From Candidatus Xenolissoclinum pacificiensis L6 (GTDB taxonomy: Bacteria; Pseudomonadota; Alphaproteobacteria; Rickettsiales; Anaplasmataceae), in assembly GCA_000512675.1 (NCBI GenBank), contig AXCJ01000005.1:102462-166461 (forward strand): a DNA stretch of 64,000 nt, in the 5' to 3' direction. Positions 10,398 to 20,345 of this stretch are shown piece after piece (position 1 is the stretch's first letter; each line of letters starts with the position of its first letter). Below the pieces are notes generated by a model. The model was given only the letters and a program-made list of their open reading frames with translations. It was not told where the DNA came from and did no database searches. The position numbers and the translations under genes are program-made.

Positions 10398-10952
10398 CTA
10401 TAACTTAATCGGTTCTACATCGAAATATTCCTCTGCAACCGGTGTATCAGATAACGTGTTAAGATACACTATCAGATCCACTATATCCTGATACTTCTTA
10501 ATCCCTACGAAAGACATTTTTGTTTTTGCAACAACTCCTTTAGGAGAATGTAAATACATAAACAGCTCTCTATATGTCCAAGTACCTGTTAAACTGTAGA
10601 AATCCTTCGAGTAATTGTAGTCAGAATCACGAGCTTTTTTTGCCCCTACTATCCCTCTCAACCCAGGTCCTATTTTCTGCTTTCTTTCTACAGAAAAATC
10701 ATGACATGTTTGACACTTCCGAGCAACTTTAACTCCATTATCTATATCTGCTTTCTTAAACAAATCATATATATCAACACTTGTAGCCATAGAAACCATT
10801 GCAGATGAAGAGGAGACCTCAGAGGTTTCATCACTACCAAAATACAATTCATCTGGCTTATAGAACATATCAACCAAGTGAGATACACCAAGCACACATA
10901 TAAACGCCAGCAGAACAGAAGCAAATATCTTATTACCCTCCAAACCCTTCAT
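10398..10952 (-). CDS. cycM: Membrane-anchored c-type cytochrome (CycM type)
   Basis: Carries electrons between the cytochrome bc1 complex and the terminal oxidase on the periplasmic face. An uncleaved N-terminal anchor (FASVLLAFICVLGVSHLV, about residues 9-27) precedes a polar linker and a class I cytochrome c domain. Haem attachment is at CQTCH. The IGPGLRGIVG motif and the sixth ligand methionine in KTKMSFVG are present, and the C-terminal helix ends DLIVYLNTL. I prefer the ATG at 10952 over the TTG at 10961, because it puts a short charged segment directly before the anchor. Length and architecture match the rickettsial and rhizobial CycM/c552 family. Confidence 0.9.
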   Translation of the reverse strand: MKGLEGNKIFASVLLAFICVLGVSHLVDMFYKPDELYFGSDETSEVSSSSAMVSMATSVDIYDLFKKADIDNGVKVARKCQTCHDFSVERKQKIGPGLRGIVGAKKARDSDYNYSKDFYSLTGTWTYRELFMYLHSPKGVVAKTKMSFVGIKKYQDIVDLIVYLNTLSDTPVAEEYFDVEPIKL

Positions 10953-10961
10953 AGCACGCAA

Positions 10962-11278
10962 AAAATTTAGAACACGAACACATGATTATATAAGAAGATT
11001 GTAAATATAAGGTAACCATCAACATATAAAAACGATAAAATTATCATAGCATATAACTAGTAAGGGTACCATAATTATTGTATTCTTACTTAATTTTTTC
11101 CTCTCATAATTTATCAATCACTGATTATACATGATAGATTCAAAGTCTTTTTCATCATCATAGTTGATTCCTACCTATATCTAGGCACCTTGTTATCCTA
11201 GACCTCCTGTGCAATTACCTTAGCACTGATTCGGATCAAATTTATAAAGACATAGATTAATTTGAGTAAACGTATCCT
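10962..11278. other. Intergenic region upstream of cycM
   Basis: These 317 AT-rich bases separate cycM from the left end of an IS5-family relic. I find no gene, structured RNA or repeat. The cycM promoter should lie at its left side. Confidence 0.4.
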
Positions 11279-12055
11279 AGGCACTGTTAAAAAAGGTTTG
11301 ACCTCAAGTTTAATTTAGGCTAGAATGCACGAACCAAATAACAATATAAGAAATGATGGATAGATAGATTATCCTCAATCAGTGAAGAAAGATTTGATGA
11401 GAATATTACCAATAATCACAAAGAGTTATATATGGAAAGGACATTCACCAAAAATTAGTCTATTCTGTGCAATTTATATATATTAAGAACAGGACACTGC
11501 CGTGGAGAGATCTCCCTAAGTGCTGATGGCATACATATATGAGATTCCAACGAAGAAAAAAGGAGGTGGAAGGTAGTACCTATATTACAAAAAAAATGAG
11601 GGTACCCAATATAGTGATATGTGATATACATTTAAATAACATGGGGCAGATCAACAAGGGGCTAGCAATAGAAAGGAAGAACATATCAGTAGTGAAACTA
11701 TATTTAGCCATAACCCCGATCTTCAAAGTGATAGAAAGTTTTCTAACAAGTGGAAACAGATATAAATTTTGCCAGTAAATTGACAAAAAATGTTCAGGGC
11801 TGATATATAGTAAAGGATAAAGGTTATGGATAGAAAAAACCTATCAGAACTATATAATACTCCACCTGGCAGAAAGAATCGTATTAAACCCATTATATAT
11901 AACAAGCATATACTCAAATTCCCATCTAAAATAGAAATTTTCTTCGCTGAAATAAAGGAAAATAGACATTTAGCTTTACAATTTGAAAAATCAGACTTAT
12001 CTTCTCTATCTTTCATTGCTTTTGCTTGTATTAAATATCACCTTTGTTAACAGTT
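11279..12055 (+). mobile_element. IS5-family relic A (dead transposase)
   Basis: The element begins with GGCACTGTTAAAAAAGG and ends with the near-inverse ACCTTTGTTAACAGT, giving terminal inverted repeats about 777 bases apart. Between them, translation in shifting frames gives RTLPWRDLPKC near 11497 (the PWRDLPE-x-YG motif of IS5 transposases), then KLYLAITPIFKVIESFLTSG near 11695, then pieces of the C-terminal region. Several stops and frameshifts make it inactive. It is a diverged relative of relic B at 17511-18231, which is in the opposite orientation. The small open frames within are fragments of the transposase or its shadows. Confidence 0.8.
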
Positions 12056-12163
12056 CCCAAGACTTTGATATATATCAATACCAATTTTTCATTATTGTAT
12101 AACTTGCAATTTATGTTTATAGACAATTATGGTAACATTTGGTTTATTCTTTAACTAAAATAC

Positions 12164-13147
12164 ATGCTCATGAATTCGTCAGATCTTAACCAGTATATTG
12201 AGTATGAATTACATAAAATGAATGAGTTAATCACAGATATTACAAAGACTAATGTAGATACTATAAATAAAGTCCTACAATATTTCCTATCTGATAAGGG
12301 CAAGCAGTTACGCCCTATACTTACAATAATATTCCACAGAATATTTGCTATAAATTCATCTGCGAACAATCATTTAACTAAACTGGTAACAACTATAGAA
12401 CTCATTCATCTTGCTACATTGCTACATGATGATGTAATCGACGAAAACGACTTTCGTAGAAACAAATCTACTGTTAACGCATGCTGGAACAATAATATTA
12501 GCGTTCTATCAGGAGATTATTTGTTAAGTATTGCATTCTCTCTTGTAACATCCTGCTCCAGAATAGATATCATACGTATACTTTCTAATACAACCTCTAA
12601 ATTAGTACTAGGAGAATTCAAACAGTTAGAAAAAAAAGAATTACGTTCCCTATCTTATGATCAATATTTAGATGTTATTTCGTGCAAAACAGCGTCTTTA
12701 TTTGGAGCTGCCTGTCAAGTAGGAGCTATGCTGGCACATTCAGATGAAAACCACGCTAACATCTCATATGATTTTGGGTTCAACCTGGGCATCGCATTTC
12801 AAATGATTGATGATTTGCTTGATTATATCGGAAACAAACAATTTAATAAAAATATAGGAAATGATTTTTTTGAACAAAAAACCACTCTACCTATCATTCT
12901 TTTACTCCAACAGTGTTCAGAAAGCGAAAAACAATCTATAATCACTGGCTTTAAAGCACGAGATATTCATAACTTTCAAGTAATCAAAGAGTATATGTTA
13001 ACCTATAATATCTCAAGTGAAATTTTAAAATTAGCTACTGAATACATAAAGCAAGCACAAGAAGCAATCAAAAAAATCACAATGGAACCATATATCGCTG
13101 GTTGTATTGAAGATATGATGAATAAACTGCTTCATCGATTATATTAA
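12164..13147 (+). CDS. ispB: All-trans polyprenyl diphosphate synthase (octaprenyl type)
   Basis: Condenses isopentenyl diphosphate onto an allylic primer to make the long side chain of ubiquinone. The 327 residues show the expected order: KGKQLRP near residue 45, the first aspartate-rich motif in LLHDDVIDENDFRR (about 89), GDYLLSIAFSL, KTASLFGAACQVGA, and the second Asp-rich motif in FQMIDDLLDYIG. Chain length cannot be read with certainty, but length and context (ubiA elsewhere in the window) suggest a ubiquinone C8-C10 tail. The ATG at 12164 is about 108 bases after a dead IS, and two in-frame Met codons follow closely. Confidence 0.92.
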   Translation: MLMNSSDLNQYIEYELHKMNELITDITKTNVDTINKVLQYFLSDKGKQLRPILTIIFHRIFAINSSANNHLTKLVTTIELIHLATLLHDDVIDENDFRRNKSTVNACWNNNISVLSGDYLLSIAFSLVTSCSRIDIIRILSNTTSKLVLGEFKQLEKKELRSLSYDQYLDVISCKTASLFGAACQVGAMLAHSDENHANISYDFGFNLGIAFQMIDDLLDYIGNKQFNKNIGNDFFEQKTTLPIILLLQQCSESEKQSIITGFKARDIHNFQVIKEYMLTYNISSEILKLATEYIKQAQEAIKKITMEPYIAGCIEDMMNKLLHRLY

Positions 13148-14183
13148 AGACTTTTAATATCCTGGCATATAGCGTGATAAGAGAAAGAGTAATCCCTAGA
13201 TATTCATCCCCTCTCATATCTCGAACTACGGATATTTATACTCTGTTAACATATCTTGATTTATTTGGTCGATATCGTGTCACTATCACCCTTGAATGAT
13301 CTTGAAATTAAGGCAAACAACATATCTAAATTTTACATCCACTCTGCTTTTATACGATCATCAACCCATGACGGGAAATGATAACATAATCAGATATATT
13401 CTTTGTAATAATATATCTAACAACTTCTTCATGCCCTTTGTATAGGATCAAAAGACCCTAGATCCCGAACCTTTTTATTCTATAAAATTGATAATTTATT
13501 CTCCTGTTCTAAATCTTCTAGCCCTAATCCATAGACATCACAAGCACAGAACCACAAAATGATAATTAATTGATATACCTCTTCATTTCACCCAACGCTT
13601 CTGAGTTGTTCTCAAGCCCTGAAAGGAAAACATCACAAATCTTTGAATTAAAACACCTATTAATTCACATTTTAGATAACAATGTACTCCACAAAAAATT
13701 CCCTACCGTTGCTAACTACATTACCTAGAGTCTGCGCACGCTTGTGAATATAGCATAAAAGTCAGCGGATTTAGGGTCAATCTACAACTAATATTCAGAG
13801 TCTAAAAATTAAAAACACTACAAGCAGTAACAAAATTTTTCCCAGTATATTTGTTCTGTAATATAATAACCTTCTTAATATATTAACTCATAGACTTCTG
13901 ATCAAATACGCAATGTGTATTGCAAAAAGATGTAAATTAGAAGTAATATTTACACATACATGATAATGCATTGATACAAGATATGCAATCCCGGAATTTT
14001 GCATAAATTGGTTGTATCAGTAAATAATTATTGTGATAGATTGAATTCAAAGTGTCGCAATTACATTTATTCCTCATATTCAATCAACCACAATAGCAAA
14101 AAATTATAAAGTGAGATTTCATAAATATAGAAGGAAATATAACAGGAAAATATATATATAGGTATCTAAAAAAATAAGTATCA
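13148..14183. other. Long non-coding gap, possible relic on minus strand
   Basis: No intact gene is present in these 1036 bases. On the minus strand, 13430-13620 gives a protein-like stretch (CDVYGLGLEDLEQ, then KKVRDLGSFDPI after a stop). It vaguely resembles the C-terminus of a MazG/PRA-PH-like nucleotide pyrophosphohydrolase, but it is too short and broken to name. The rest shows no repeat, RNA or gene. Confidence 0.3.
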
Positions 14184-15323
14184 ATGTTAAAAAAAATTCA
14201 AAAAAGAACCATAACAGCTGTTAACTCTCTACAAAAAGGACAAGCCGTAATTATGATAGATGACTCTGATAGAGGAAATTACAGCAATATAATTTTTGCG
14301 GGTGAAAGCATAACACCAGAAAAAATCACATTTATGTTACAAAATACAAGTGATATGATATATCTGGCAATGGATTCCACTCAAGCACAACGATTAAACC
14401 TCATATCGAATGGAGATGCAAAGCAAGGTATTTTCACCAAAGATAGAGCCCAAATAATCAGGATGGTGTCGAGCTCCAACACAAAATCCGAGGATCTTAT
14501 AAAACCAGATAATCTCTTCCCACTGATTGCAAATGACAAAGGAGTTCTAGCAAAAAATAGCTATACTGAAGCCACAGTTGATTTGATGAAATTAGCTCAA
14601 TTAAATCCTTGTGGTGTGTTTTGTAAACTAATGCACAAAAATAGTAGCATAATGAATACAGATCAGTTAAAGATTTTTGCCAAAACACATACAATACCAT
14701 TATTGACAATTCAAGAATTATATCTTTATCGACTCGCAACAGAAAAATTTCTTGAAAAAAAGGTTTCTACCCCTATCCCTATCAAAAATATTGGCACTCT
14801 TGAAATGAGTGTATATCAAGATAAGTATACTCAAGAAGAGGTAATTGTGATGTCCAAAGAATACAGGCATAATACCCCCTTAGTCAGAATTCATTCATCC
14901 TGTATAACAGGAGATTTGTTTGGATCCCTAAAATGTGATTGCCAGAATCAACTACACTATGCATTAAACACAATACATCAGGAAGGAGGCTATGTCATCT
15001 ATTTACAACAAGAAGGACGAGGTATAGGGTTAATCAACAAGTTAAAGACATATAATTTACAGATTAATCAAAATATGGATACTATAGATGCAAATTTAGC
15101 ACTAAATCTCCCAATAGATGCTAGAAAATATGATTTAGCAATCCAGGTACTTAAGCAGTATAATGTCAAAAAATGCAAACTATTATCAAATAATCCAGAT
15201 AAAAAAAACGCACTAAAAAATGTAGGAATTAAAGCACAACTTGTAAAATGCGGATCCTGTTTTAATAAATATAATAAAACTTACCTACAAACCAAAATTG
15301 ATCGTATGAACCATCAAATATAA
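14184..15323 (+). CDS. ribA: RibBA-type riboflavin protein: intact GTP cyclohydrolase II, degenerate RibB half
   Basis: The 379 residues have the fused layout of 3,4-dihydroxy-2-butanone-4-phosphate synthase (1-200) and GTP cyclohydrolase II (about 205-375), which open the two branches of riboflavin synthesis. The C-terminal half looks active: HSSCITGDLFGSLKCDC holds the three zinc cysteines, LQQEGRGIGLINKLKTY the GTP loop, with DTIDANLALNLPIDARKYDLA and LLSNNPDKK following. The N-terminal half has lost its signature. The family DRENEGD reads DRGNYSN (29-35) and the GHTEA histidine is Tyr (NSYTEA, 125-130). RibB activity is therefore doubtful and would have to come from another gene. Monocistronic, with no FMN riboswitch visible upstream. 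Confidence 0.9.
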   Translation: MLKKIQKRTITAVNSLQKGQAVIMIDDSDRGNYSNIIFAGESITPEKITFMLQNTSDMIYLAMDSTQAQRLNLISNGDAKQGIFTKDRAQIIRMVSSSNTKSEDLIKPDNLFPLIANDKGVLAKNSYTEATVDLMKLAQLNPCGVFCKLMHKNSSIMNTDQLKIFAKTHTIPLLTIQELYLYRLATEKFLEKKVSTPIPIKNIGTLEMSVYQDKYTQEEVIVMSKEYRHNTPLVRIHSSCITGDLFGSLKCDCQNQLHYALNTIHQEGGYVIYLQQEGRGIGLINKLKTYNLQINQNMDTIDANLALNLPIDARKYDLAIQVLKQYNVKKCKLLSNNPDKKNALKNVGIKAQLVKCGSCFNKYNKTYLQTKIDRMNHQI

Positions 15324-15551
15324 ACCCTTGTTATCCAGCAATTTTCATTACGAGATTATATGTTGAATATTAAACAACACAGAATAAATATGTATTAATC
15401 AACACGCTTATTAAAGTATATATTTAAGAACCTAATATCTAGATTATATATCTTATGCTGGTCATTTGCTTTTTATTAATGTATTTTATAAAATACTATA
15501 AGTGTAACACTTCTAATAATCCGGTATTATGCTTGCAAAAATTTTGATTTC

Positions 15552-16481
15552 ATGAAGGTTGGTAGTTTGTTTTCAGGAATAGGTGGCATTGATATGGGGT
15601 TCAAAAATAGTGGTTTTACTATCTCTTGGGCAAATGAGATAGATGAAAAGGCTGTACAAACCTATAAAGCCAATTTTCATCATCCAATTATACATGATGA
15701 TATTAAAAATATATCTAGCAAATCATTACCTCCAATAGATGTATTAGTAGGTGGATTTCCCTGTCAGGCTTTTTCAATCGCAGGTTATAGAAAAGGCTTC
15801 GCAGATGATAGAGGATCCATAGTCTTTGAACTATTTAAAATACTCGAATCTATGTCACCAAACATAGTTTTTCTGGAAAATGTGAAAAATCTCCTATCTC
15901 ATCAGAATGGTAATACCTTAAAATACTTATTACAATGTATGTCCAAGCTCGGATATAAGGTCAAATATAAAGTATTAAATACATGTGAATATTCGGATAT
16001 ACCTCAGAATAGAGAAAGGATATATATTATTGGCTTCTTAAACCATAATGACTATAACAAGTTTCAATTTCCTGCACAGCATCCCAATAAAAAAGGAATT
16101 GAAAATATATTAGAGACCAACGTTCCTGATATATTCTACTATAAACATTTTAACTTCTATCCTGTTCTGAAAAGTCAGATTACCAAATATGATACTTTTT
16201 ATCAATGGCGCAGAGGATATGTCCGAGAAAATAAAAATAAATTATGCCCTACCTTAACAGCGAACATGGGAACTGGAGGACATAATGTTCCATTAATAAA
16301 AGACTGTAAAGGAATTCGAAAACTTACCCCGAGAGAATGCGCTAGGTTACAAGGATTTGAGGATGGATTCGTTCTTCCTAAAATAGCCAAAAGTCACCTG
16401 TATAAACAAATAGGAAACAGCGTAAGCGTTCCAGTAATAGAAAAAATAGCATATCAAATTAAATTAGCAACTAGTGTCTAA
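15552..16481 (+). CDS. DNA (cytosine-5)-methyltransferase
   Basis: Transfers a methyl group from S-adenosylmethionine to C5 of cytosine in a specific DNA site. The 309 residues contain the C5 motifs in order: I LFSGIGGIDMGF, IV GGFPCQAFSIAG with the catalytic Cys (about residue 74), VI FLENVKNLL, VIII PQNRERIYIIGF, IX RKLTPRECARLQGF and X YKQIGNSVSVPV. The target-recognition region between VIII and IX is short, so the site is probably 4-5 bp; the sequence cannot be predicted. Its last eight bases overlap a PD-(D/E)XK-type gene in another frame, suggesting a type II restriction-modification pair. All catalytic motifs are intact. Confidence 0.95.
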   Translation: MKVGSLFSGIGGIDMGFKNSGFTISWANEIDEKAVQTYKANFHHPIIHDDIKNISSKSLPPIDVLVGGFPCQAFSIAGYRKGFADDRGSIVFELFKILESMSPNIVFLENVKNLLSHQNGNTLKYLLQCMSKLGYKVKYKVLNTCEYSDIPQNRERIYIIGFLNHNDYNKFQFPAQHPNKKGIENILETNVPDIFYYKHFNFYPVLKSQITKYDTFYQWRRGYVRENKNKLCPTLTANMGTGGHNVPLIKDCKGIRKLTPRECARLQGFEDGFVLPKIAKSHLYKQIGNSVSVPVIEKIAYQIKLATSV

Positions 16482-16938
16482 TAACAAATGGAGTATTAAT
16501 ATCACCAATATAGATGAAGGGATATTTCGTACAATGAATGGCAATGCTGATGAAATGATCGCTATTGGGCGAGTCATCAAAGCAGGATTTCCTTGTTCTA
16601 GAGTTGATGTCACCAATGCCAAATATGATGCAATCGTGGATCTAGGAGGCAGTAAACAATTACTACGTATTCAAATTAAAGGAACAAAAACAGGATGCCT
16701 CAGCTTTACAGGAGGATATCGTAGTGGACAACAAATCAGTCGAGATGCTCCAAAAAGAACATATAAATACACAGAGAAAGACTGTGACCTAATACTAGGA
16801 ATAGATGGATTCAATGGTGAATGTTATATAATTCCAATATTAGACATTACCAATTGGAAAAACCAGAAAAGTCTATCACAATTACAATACTATAAAGAAA
16901 ACTGGCAAATCCTTATTAATATAGCACAACAAAAATAA
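16474..16938 (+). CDS. Putative PD-(D/E)XK restriction endonuclease
   Basis: A 154-residue protein that starts at a GTG overlapping the methyltransferase stop region by eight bases. A PD-(D/E)XK nuclease-like core is visible: an N-terminal helix with Glu27 (GNADEMIAIGRVIKAG), then YDAIVDL (Asp52, Asp56), then LLRIQIKGTK with a Q-x-K (Gln67, Lys69) in place of E-x-K. This layout is like the PDDEXK_5 and Holliday-resolvase-like nucleases, where Q-x-K also occurs. Coupling to a C5 methyltransferase points to the cognate restriction enzyme, but neither sequence specificity nor cleavage can be read. An alternative start is the ATG for Met21 (16534). No frameshift is visible, so the system may be active. 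Confidence 0.7.
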   Translation: MSNNKWSINITNIDEGIFRTMNGNADEMIAIGRVIKAGFPCSRVDVTNAKYDAIVDLGGSKQLLRIQIKGTKTGCLSFTGGYRSGQQISRDAPKRTYKYTEKDCDLILGIDGFNGECYIIPILDITNWKNQKSLSQLQYYKENWQILINIAQQK

Positions 16939-16969
16939 AGTATTGTTAATGAACAGCTCTTATGAATTA

Positions 16970-17440
16970 ATAGAGATCAAGAAGAACAAATGCGATCATA
17001 AATTGTCCAAAATGTGATTAAAAGACACTCAACAAAGGTATTGTAAAAAAAAATCAAAATATATTATTGCAAGGAATGTTGCTACAGTTATAGTGTGATC
17101 AATCAAAAGGTATGGACTTACTAAAACCAAAGATGTATCTAAAAGACCTAGGATTTAGGACAATTGGAAGGATTTAGGTTTCAGTGATGTAGCAATATTG
17201 GATAGATACATTTAAAGAAAGCACGAAGATAGTGTTAAACTTTCTCAGAAATAATCCAAAGCACTAGAAATGAATAAAATGCATGTTGGACAAAAAAATC
17301 TTGAACCACAATATACATAGTAACTGCTTTATTAACTTTACAGTAAGATCCAGAAGGGGTTTCAACAGATAGAAAGTTGTGAACAACATTGAAAAACCAT
17401 GATATTTGGATTGTGATGACAGATTATTAGCATAGATATT
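16970..17440 (+). mobile_element. IS1-family transposase relic
   Basis: Translation with several stops gives NCPKCD near 16999, YLKDLGFRTIGRI near 17137-17175, QYWIDTFKES after it, then CFINFTVRSRRGFNR and CDDRLLA further on. These correspond to the zinc-finger CPxC, the GFRSIGRILGVS helix-turn-helix and the catalytic-core segments of IS1-type InsA/InsB transposases. At least six stops interrupt the frame. I could not define terminal repeats. Confidence 0.6.
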
Positions 17441-17510
17441 GTAAATTTTTCCTAATAACCAGCATCTTCAATCTCAGGTATCCCTATAAGGTTATAATGC
17501 AATTATTAGG

Positions 17511-18231
17511 CACTGTTAACAAAGGTGATATTTAATTACAGGCGAAAGCAATAAAAGATATAAAAGATAAGTCTGATTTTTCAAATCGCAAAGCTAAACT
17601 TTTGCTTAAGTTTAGCGAAGAAATTTTCTATTTTAGACCGGAACTTGAATATATAATGGATTTAATACGACAGGAATATTGCATAGTTCTTGTAGTTTTT
17701 TTCTATCACTATCATATCCTTTATCTTCTACCACATAACAACCATTTTTTATCAGTTCACTGGCAAAACTAATATCTGCCTTATTCCCACCAGTTAGAAA
17801 ACCTTCTATGACTTTAAAGTCTGGTGTTATAGCTAAATGTAGTTTTAATCCCGGTATACTTCTTCCTTTTAAACTCCTCCATGTCTATGGTATTTAATGC
17901 ATTAGATCACTATATTTACTTTTAAATCCTCGTTATTTTGTAAAATAGATACTATCTCCTTTCATTTTGGAATATCATATATATTATACTGTGCAATCTT
18001 CCATAGCACTTAGGGAGATCTCTCGGTAGTACCGTAATCCATATAATCTTCACAGAATACTTGATAATACTAATGATCGGTGGTCGTCCTTTCAAGATGT
18101 AACTCTTTCCAATGATTGGCAATATCATCTCATCAAATTTCTCAATCGGTTATAATCTTCTATCCATCATTTCTTATATGTTATTTGTAGATGATTTCTA
18201 AATTAAGTTTAAATCTTTATTAACAGTGCCT
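17511..18231 (-). mobile_element. IS5-family relic B, with both terminal repeats
   Basis: The ends AGGCACTGTTAACAAAGG (17510) and its near-inverse CTTTATTAACAGTGCCT (18215-18231) define a 722-base element. On the minus strand the decayed transposase reads ILPIIGKSYILKGRPPI, then VLPRDLPKCYGRLHSI. It continues with GLKLHLAITPDFKVIEGFLT (near 17840), SFASELIKNGCYVVEDKGYDSD, and a truncated C-terminus. These are the HTH, PWRDLPE and D-K-G-Y-D segments of IS5/IS427-type DDE transposases. Multiple stops make it inactive. It is a better-preserved relative of relic A. Confidence 0.85.
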
Positions 18232-18412
18232 AGATACTATTAAAATAAGAAAATTAAATACAGATACTCCTAAATAAAATTCGATGACTGAAGCACGTTT
18301 ACCAAACTCAGACGCACACATAGCATATAATTTCATTCTGCCTAATTACTCGTTAATTTGTTACAGGATCACCATTAAATCATCATCATTTATTCACAGT
18401 GTATAACTTACA
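18232..18412. other. Short spacer between IS relic B and anmK
   Basis: AT-rich sequence with no gene or clear terminator. It marks where the IS5 relic ends and the 3' side of anmK begins. Confidence 0.35.
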
Positions 18413-19513
18413 CTATCTATATTTACATAAAATACCTCCACTTATATTATCACTGGCGCCGGTGAGTTCTGGTCCTGTAATTGGATAGTTCAATAAGGAT
18501 CGCACAGCAAGATATGCAAAAGCACTTGCTTCAAGAGAATCTCCATCCTCTCCTATATTATTTACATCGATACAGTCAGTAGCATTATACTTCTGGAAGG
18601 CAATTTGTAGGTTTCTAAATAACAGTTTATGCTTTCTACCACCCCCAGCAACAACGGTAATATCTGGGTACCATTCCAAAGATTTTAATGTACGCACAAT
18701 GCTCTCTGGAATAAAACTTGCAATCGTTGCCAGGCCATCATATACACTGATCTGATGATCATACGCAGAAATGCTACTACAATCACGGTCTAATGCTCTA
18801 GGATATTTAGTATTTACAGTTATTGCAGATTGTAAAAATTTTCGAAATCTTTTCGATACTTTCCCCTTCAGGGCTAGTTCCCCATCCTGATCATAAGACC
18901 CATCCCTATAACCAAACAATGATAACCAATCATTCATTAGAGCATTACACACACACACATCCATCGCTCTCAGAACAGAATTATACTTGTTATACCATGT
19001 AATATTTACGATACCACCAAGGTTAATGATCAAAATTCTATGATAGATAAGCCGTTTAGCCAACAACTTGTGATATACCGCAATTATTGGCGCTCCTTGA
19101 CCGCCGTATATCATATCTTTTTTCCTGAAATCATATACTACATCTACTTTACAATAGGTCGCCAATAGCTCTGGGTTACCAATCTGCCATGTTACCCCAG
19201 CATCAGAGTCATGTTTTATAGTTTGTCCATGCATTCCAATCAGATCTACTCCGTGAATATCATATTTCTCCCTGAACCAATTCACCGCCTGAGCATAAGC
19301 AATGGTTAAATCTCGCTCTATATTAAGAACATCTGAGTAATCACAAGATTTAATCATGTATAATAACCTGGTTTGTAATTTTTGAGCATAAGGTACATAA
19401 AAGCTGTATATTGAGTTCGCATACGACAAACCATCAGTCTTAACCAAAGATAAATCTATCCCATCACATGAAGTCCCACTCATTATACCTACGGCTTTAT
19501 ATTCAATCTTCAT
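18413..19513 (-). CDS. anmK: Anhydro-N-acetylmuramic acid kinase
   Basis: Phosphorylates and opens 1,6-anhydro-MurNAc released by lytic transglycosylases, returning it as MurNAc-6-phosphate to cell-wall recycling. The 366 residues match the family length. The N-terminus has the phosphate-binding GIMSGTSCDGIDLSLV. The middle has LIGMHGQTIKHD with the catalytic Asp, WQIGNPELLA, APIIAVYHK and INLGGIVNITW. Near the C-terminus are VVAGGGRKH and EDGDSLEASAFAYLA. It implies that the organism makes or handles peptidoglycan. It stands alone between IS relics, which may explain the large flanking gaps. Confidence 0.95.
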   Translation of the reverse strand: MKIEYKAVGIMSGTSCDGIDLSLVKTDGLSYANSIYSFYVPYAQKLQTRLLYMIKSCDYSDVLNIERDLTIAYAQAVNWFREKYDIHGVDLIGMHGQTIKHDSDAGVTWQIGNPELLATYCKVDVVYDFRKKDMIYGGQGAPIIAVYHKLLAKRLIYHRILIINLGGIVNITWYNKYNSVLRAMDVCVCNALMNDWLSLFGYRDGSYDQDGELALKGKVSKRFRKFLQSAITVNTKYPRALDRDCSSISAYDHQISVYDGLATIASFIPESIVRTLKSLEWYPDITVVAGGGRKHKLLFRNLQIAFQKYNATDCIDVNNIGEDGDSLEASAFAYLAVRSLLNYPITGPELTGASDNISGGILCKYR

Positions 19514-19642
19514 TCAATACGACAAGGAATCACATGAGACTATATAACATAAATATTAAAAAATCATACATCCTCAAGACTCCCTACATTATTAATATTC
19601 ACAAGAAATGATCTATCTAATCTGCATGATCAATACATTACT

Positions 19643-20345
19643 AGGTTCTGTTGACATAAGTCAACGAAGGCACATTAAAGTGGACGCAAAATCAATAAAG
19701 GCCTGCTCGGAGGATTTAGTTTTTCAAAACGATACCCGCCTAAAATGCTTAAGTTTACCGAAAAAACATTCTATCAAGTGCCTGTCTGATGCTTGTCATC
19801 TGAAATTCCCTATTTTTACGAGACGAAATAACAATTTCACATTGTTCTCATCTAAATAATCACGAATTCTCTTACTATCATATCCTTTGTCCACAATCGT
19901 AGTAAATGTCTTCCATTAAAGATTATGCTATCATTGCGATTTCCTCCAGTAATTATAAATTTTCACCCAACATATCACTAAGGCATGCATCTTGGAAGTA
20001 AATCCTCCTTTAGATCTTCCTAAACCTTCTTCTTCCTTGACATAACCTGCTACACAAATGTGCTCTAACCATAGTACTGTCTATCATTACTTCTTGTAAA
20101 TCTGTCCAATATGCAGTACTTTTAAACAATTGCATCCAGATTCCTTTGTTCTTCCATCTGATAAAGCGCTTGTATACTATTTGCCATTTACCATACACCT
20201 CTGGTAGCAATCTCCATTGGCATCCTACTTTTAATATAAACAATATTACTTCTATAAATGGTCTGATATCCTCGATACACTTGGCTCCTTTGAGGTATGT
20301 TTTGATAAATTCTCATTCTCTTTCTTTCAGATGATAATAATTCAT
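19643..20345 (-). mobile_element. IS5-family relic C (a different subgroup)
   Basis: The minus strand encodes a near-complete but dead IS5 transposase. It starts at the ATG at 20345 (MNYYHLKERE) and has a TGA at 20313-20315 where the family has Trp. It then reads EFIKTYLKGAKCIEDIRPF, GCQWRLLPEVYGKWQIVYKR, RWKNKGIWMQLF and VMIDSTMVRAH with the first catalytic Asp. After frameshifts come DKGYDSKRIRDYLDENNVK and RHLIECFFGKLKHFRRVSF near 19720. The left end AGGTTCTGTTGACA (19643) looks like a typical IS5/IS1031 terminus; I could not locate the right one. The subgroup differs from relics A and B. Confidence 0.85.

Noticed and set aside
11539..12050. Several frames within IS relic A
   Set aside because: They are fragments or antisense shadows of a decayed transposase.
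13148..14183. Possible MazG-like pyrophosphohydrolase pseudogene
   Set aside because: Only about 30 weakly similar residues interrupted by stops; mentioned in the gap entry but not called.
14090..14183. FMN riboswitch upstream of ribBA
   Set aside because: None of the conserved helices or loop sequences of the RFN element can be found.
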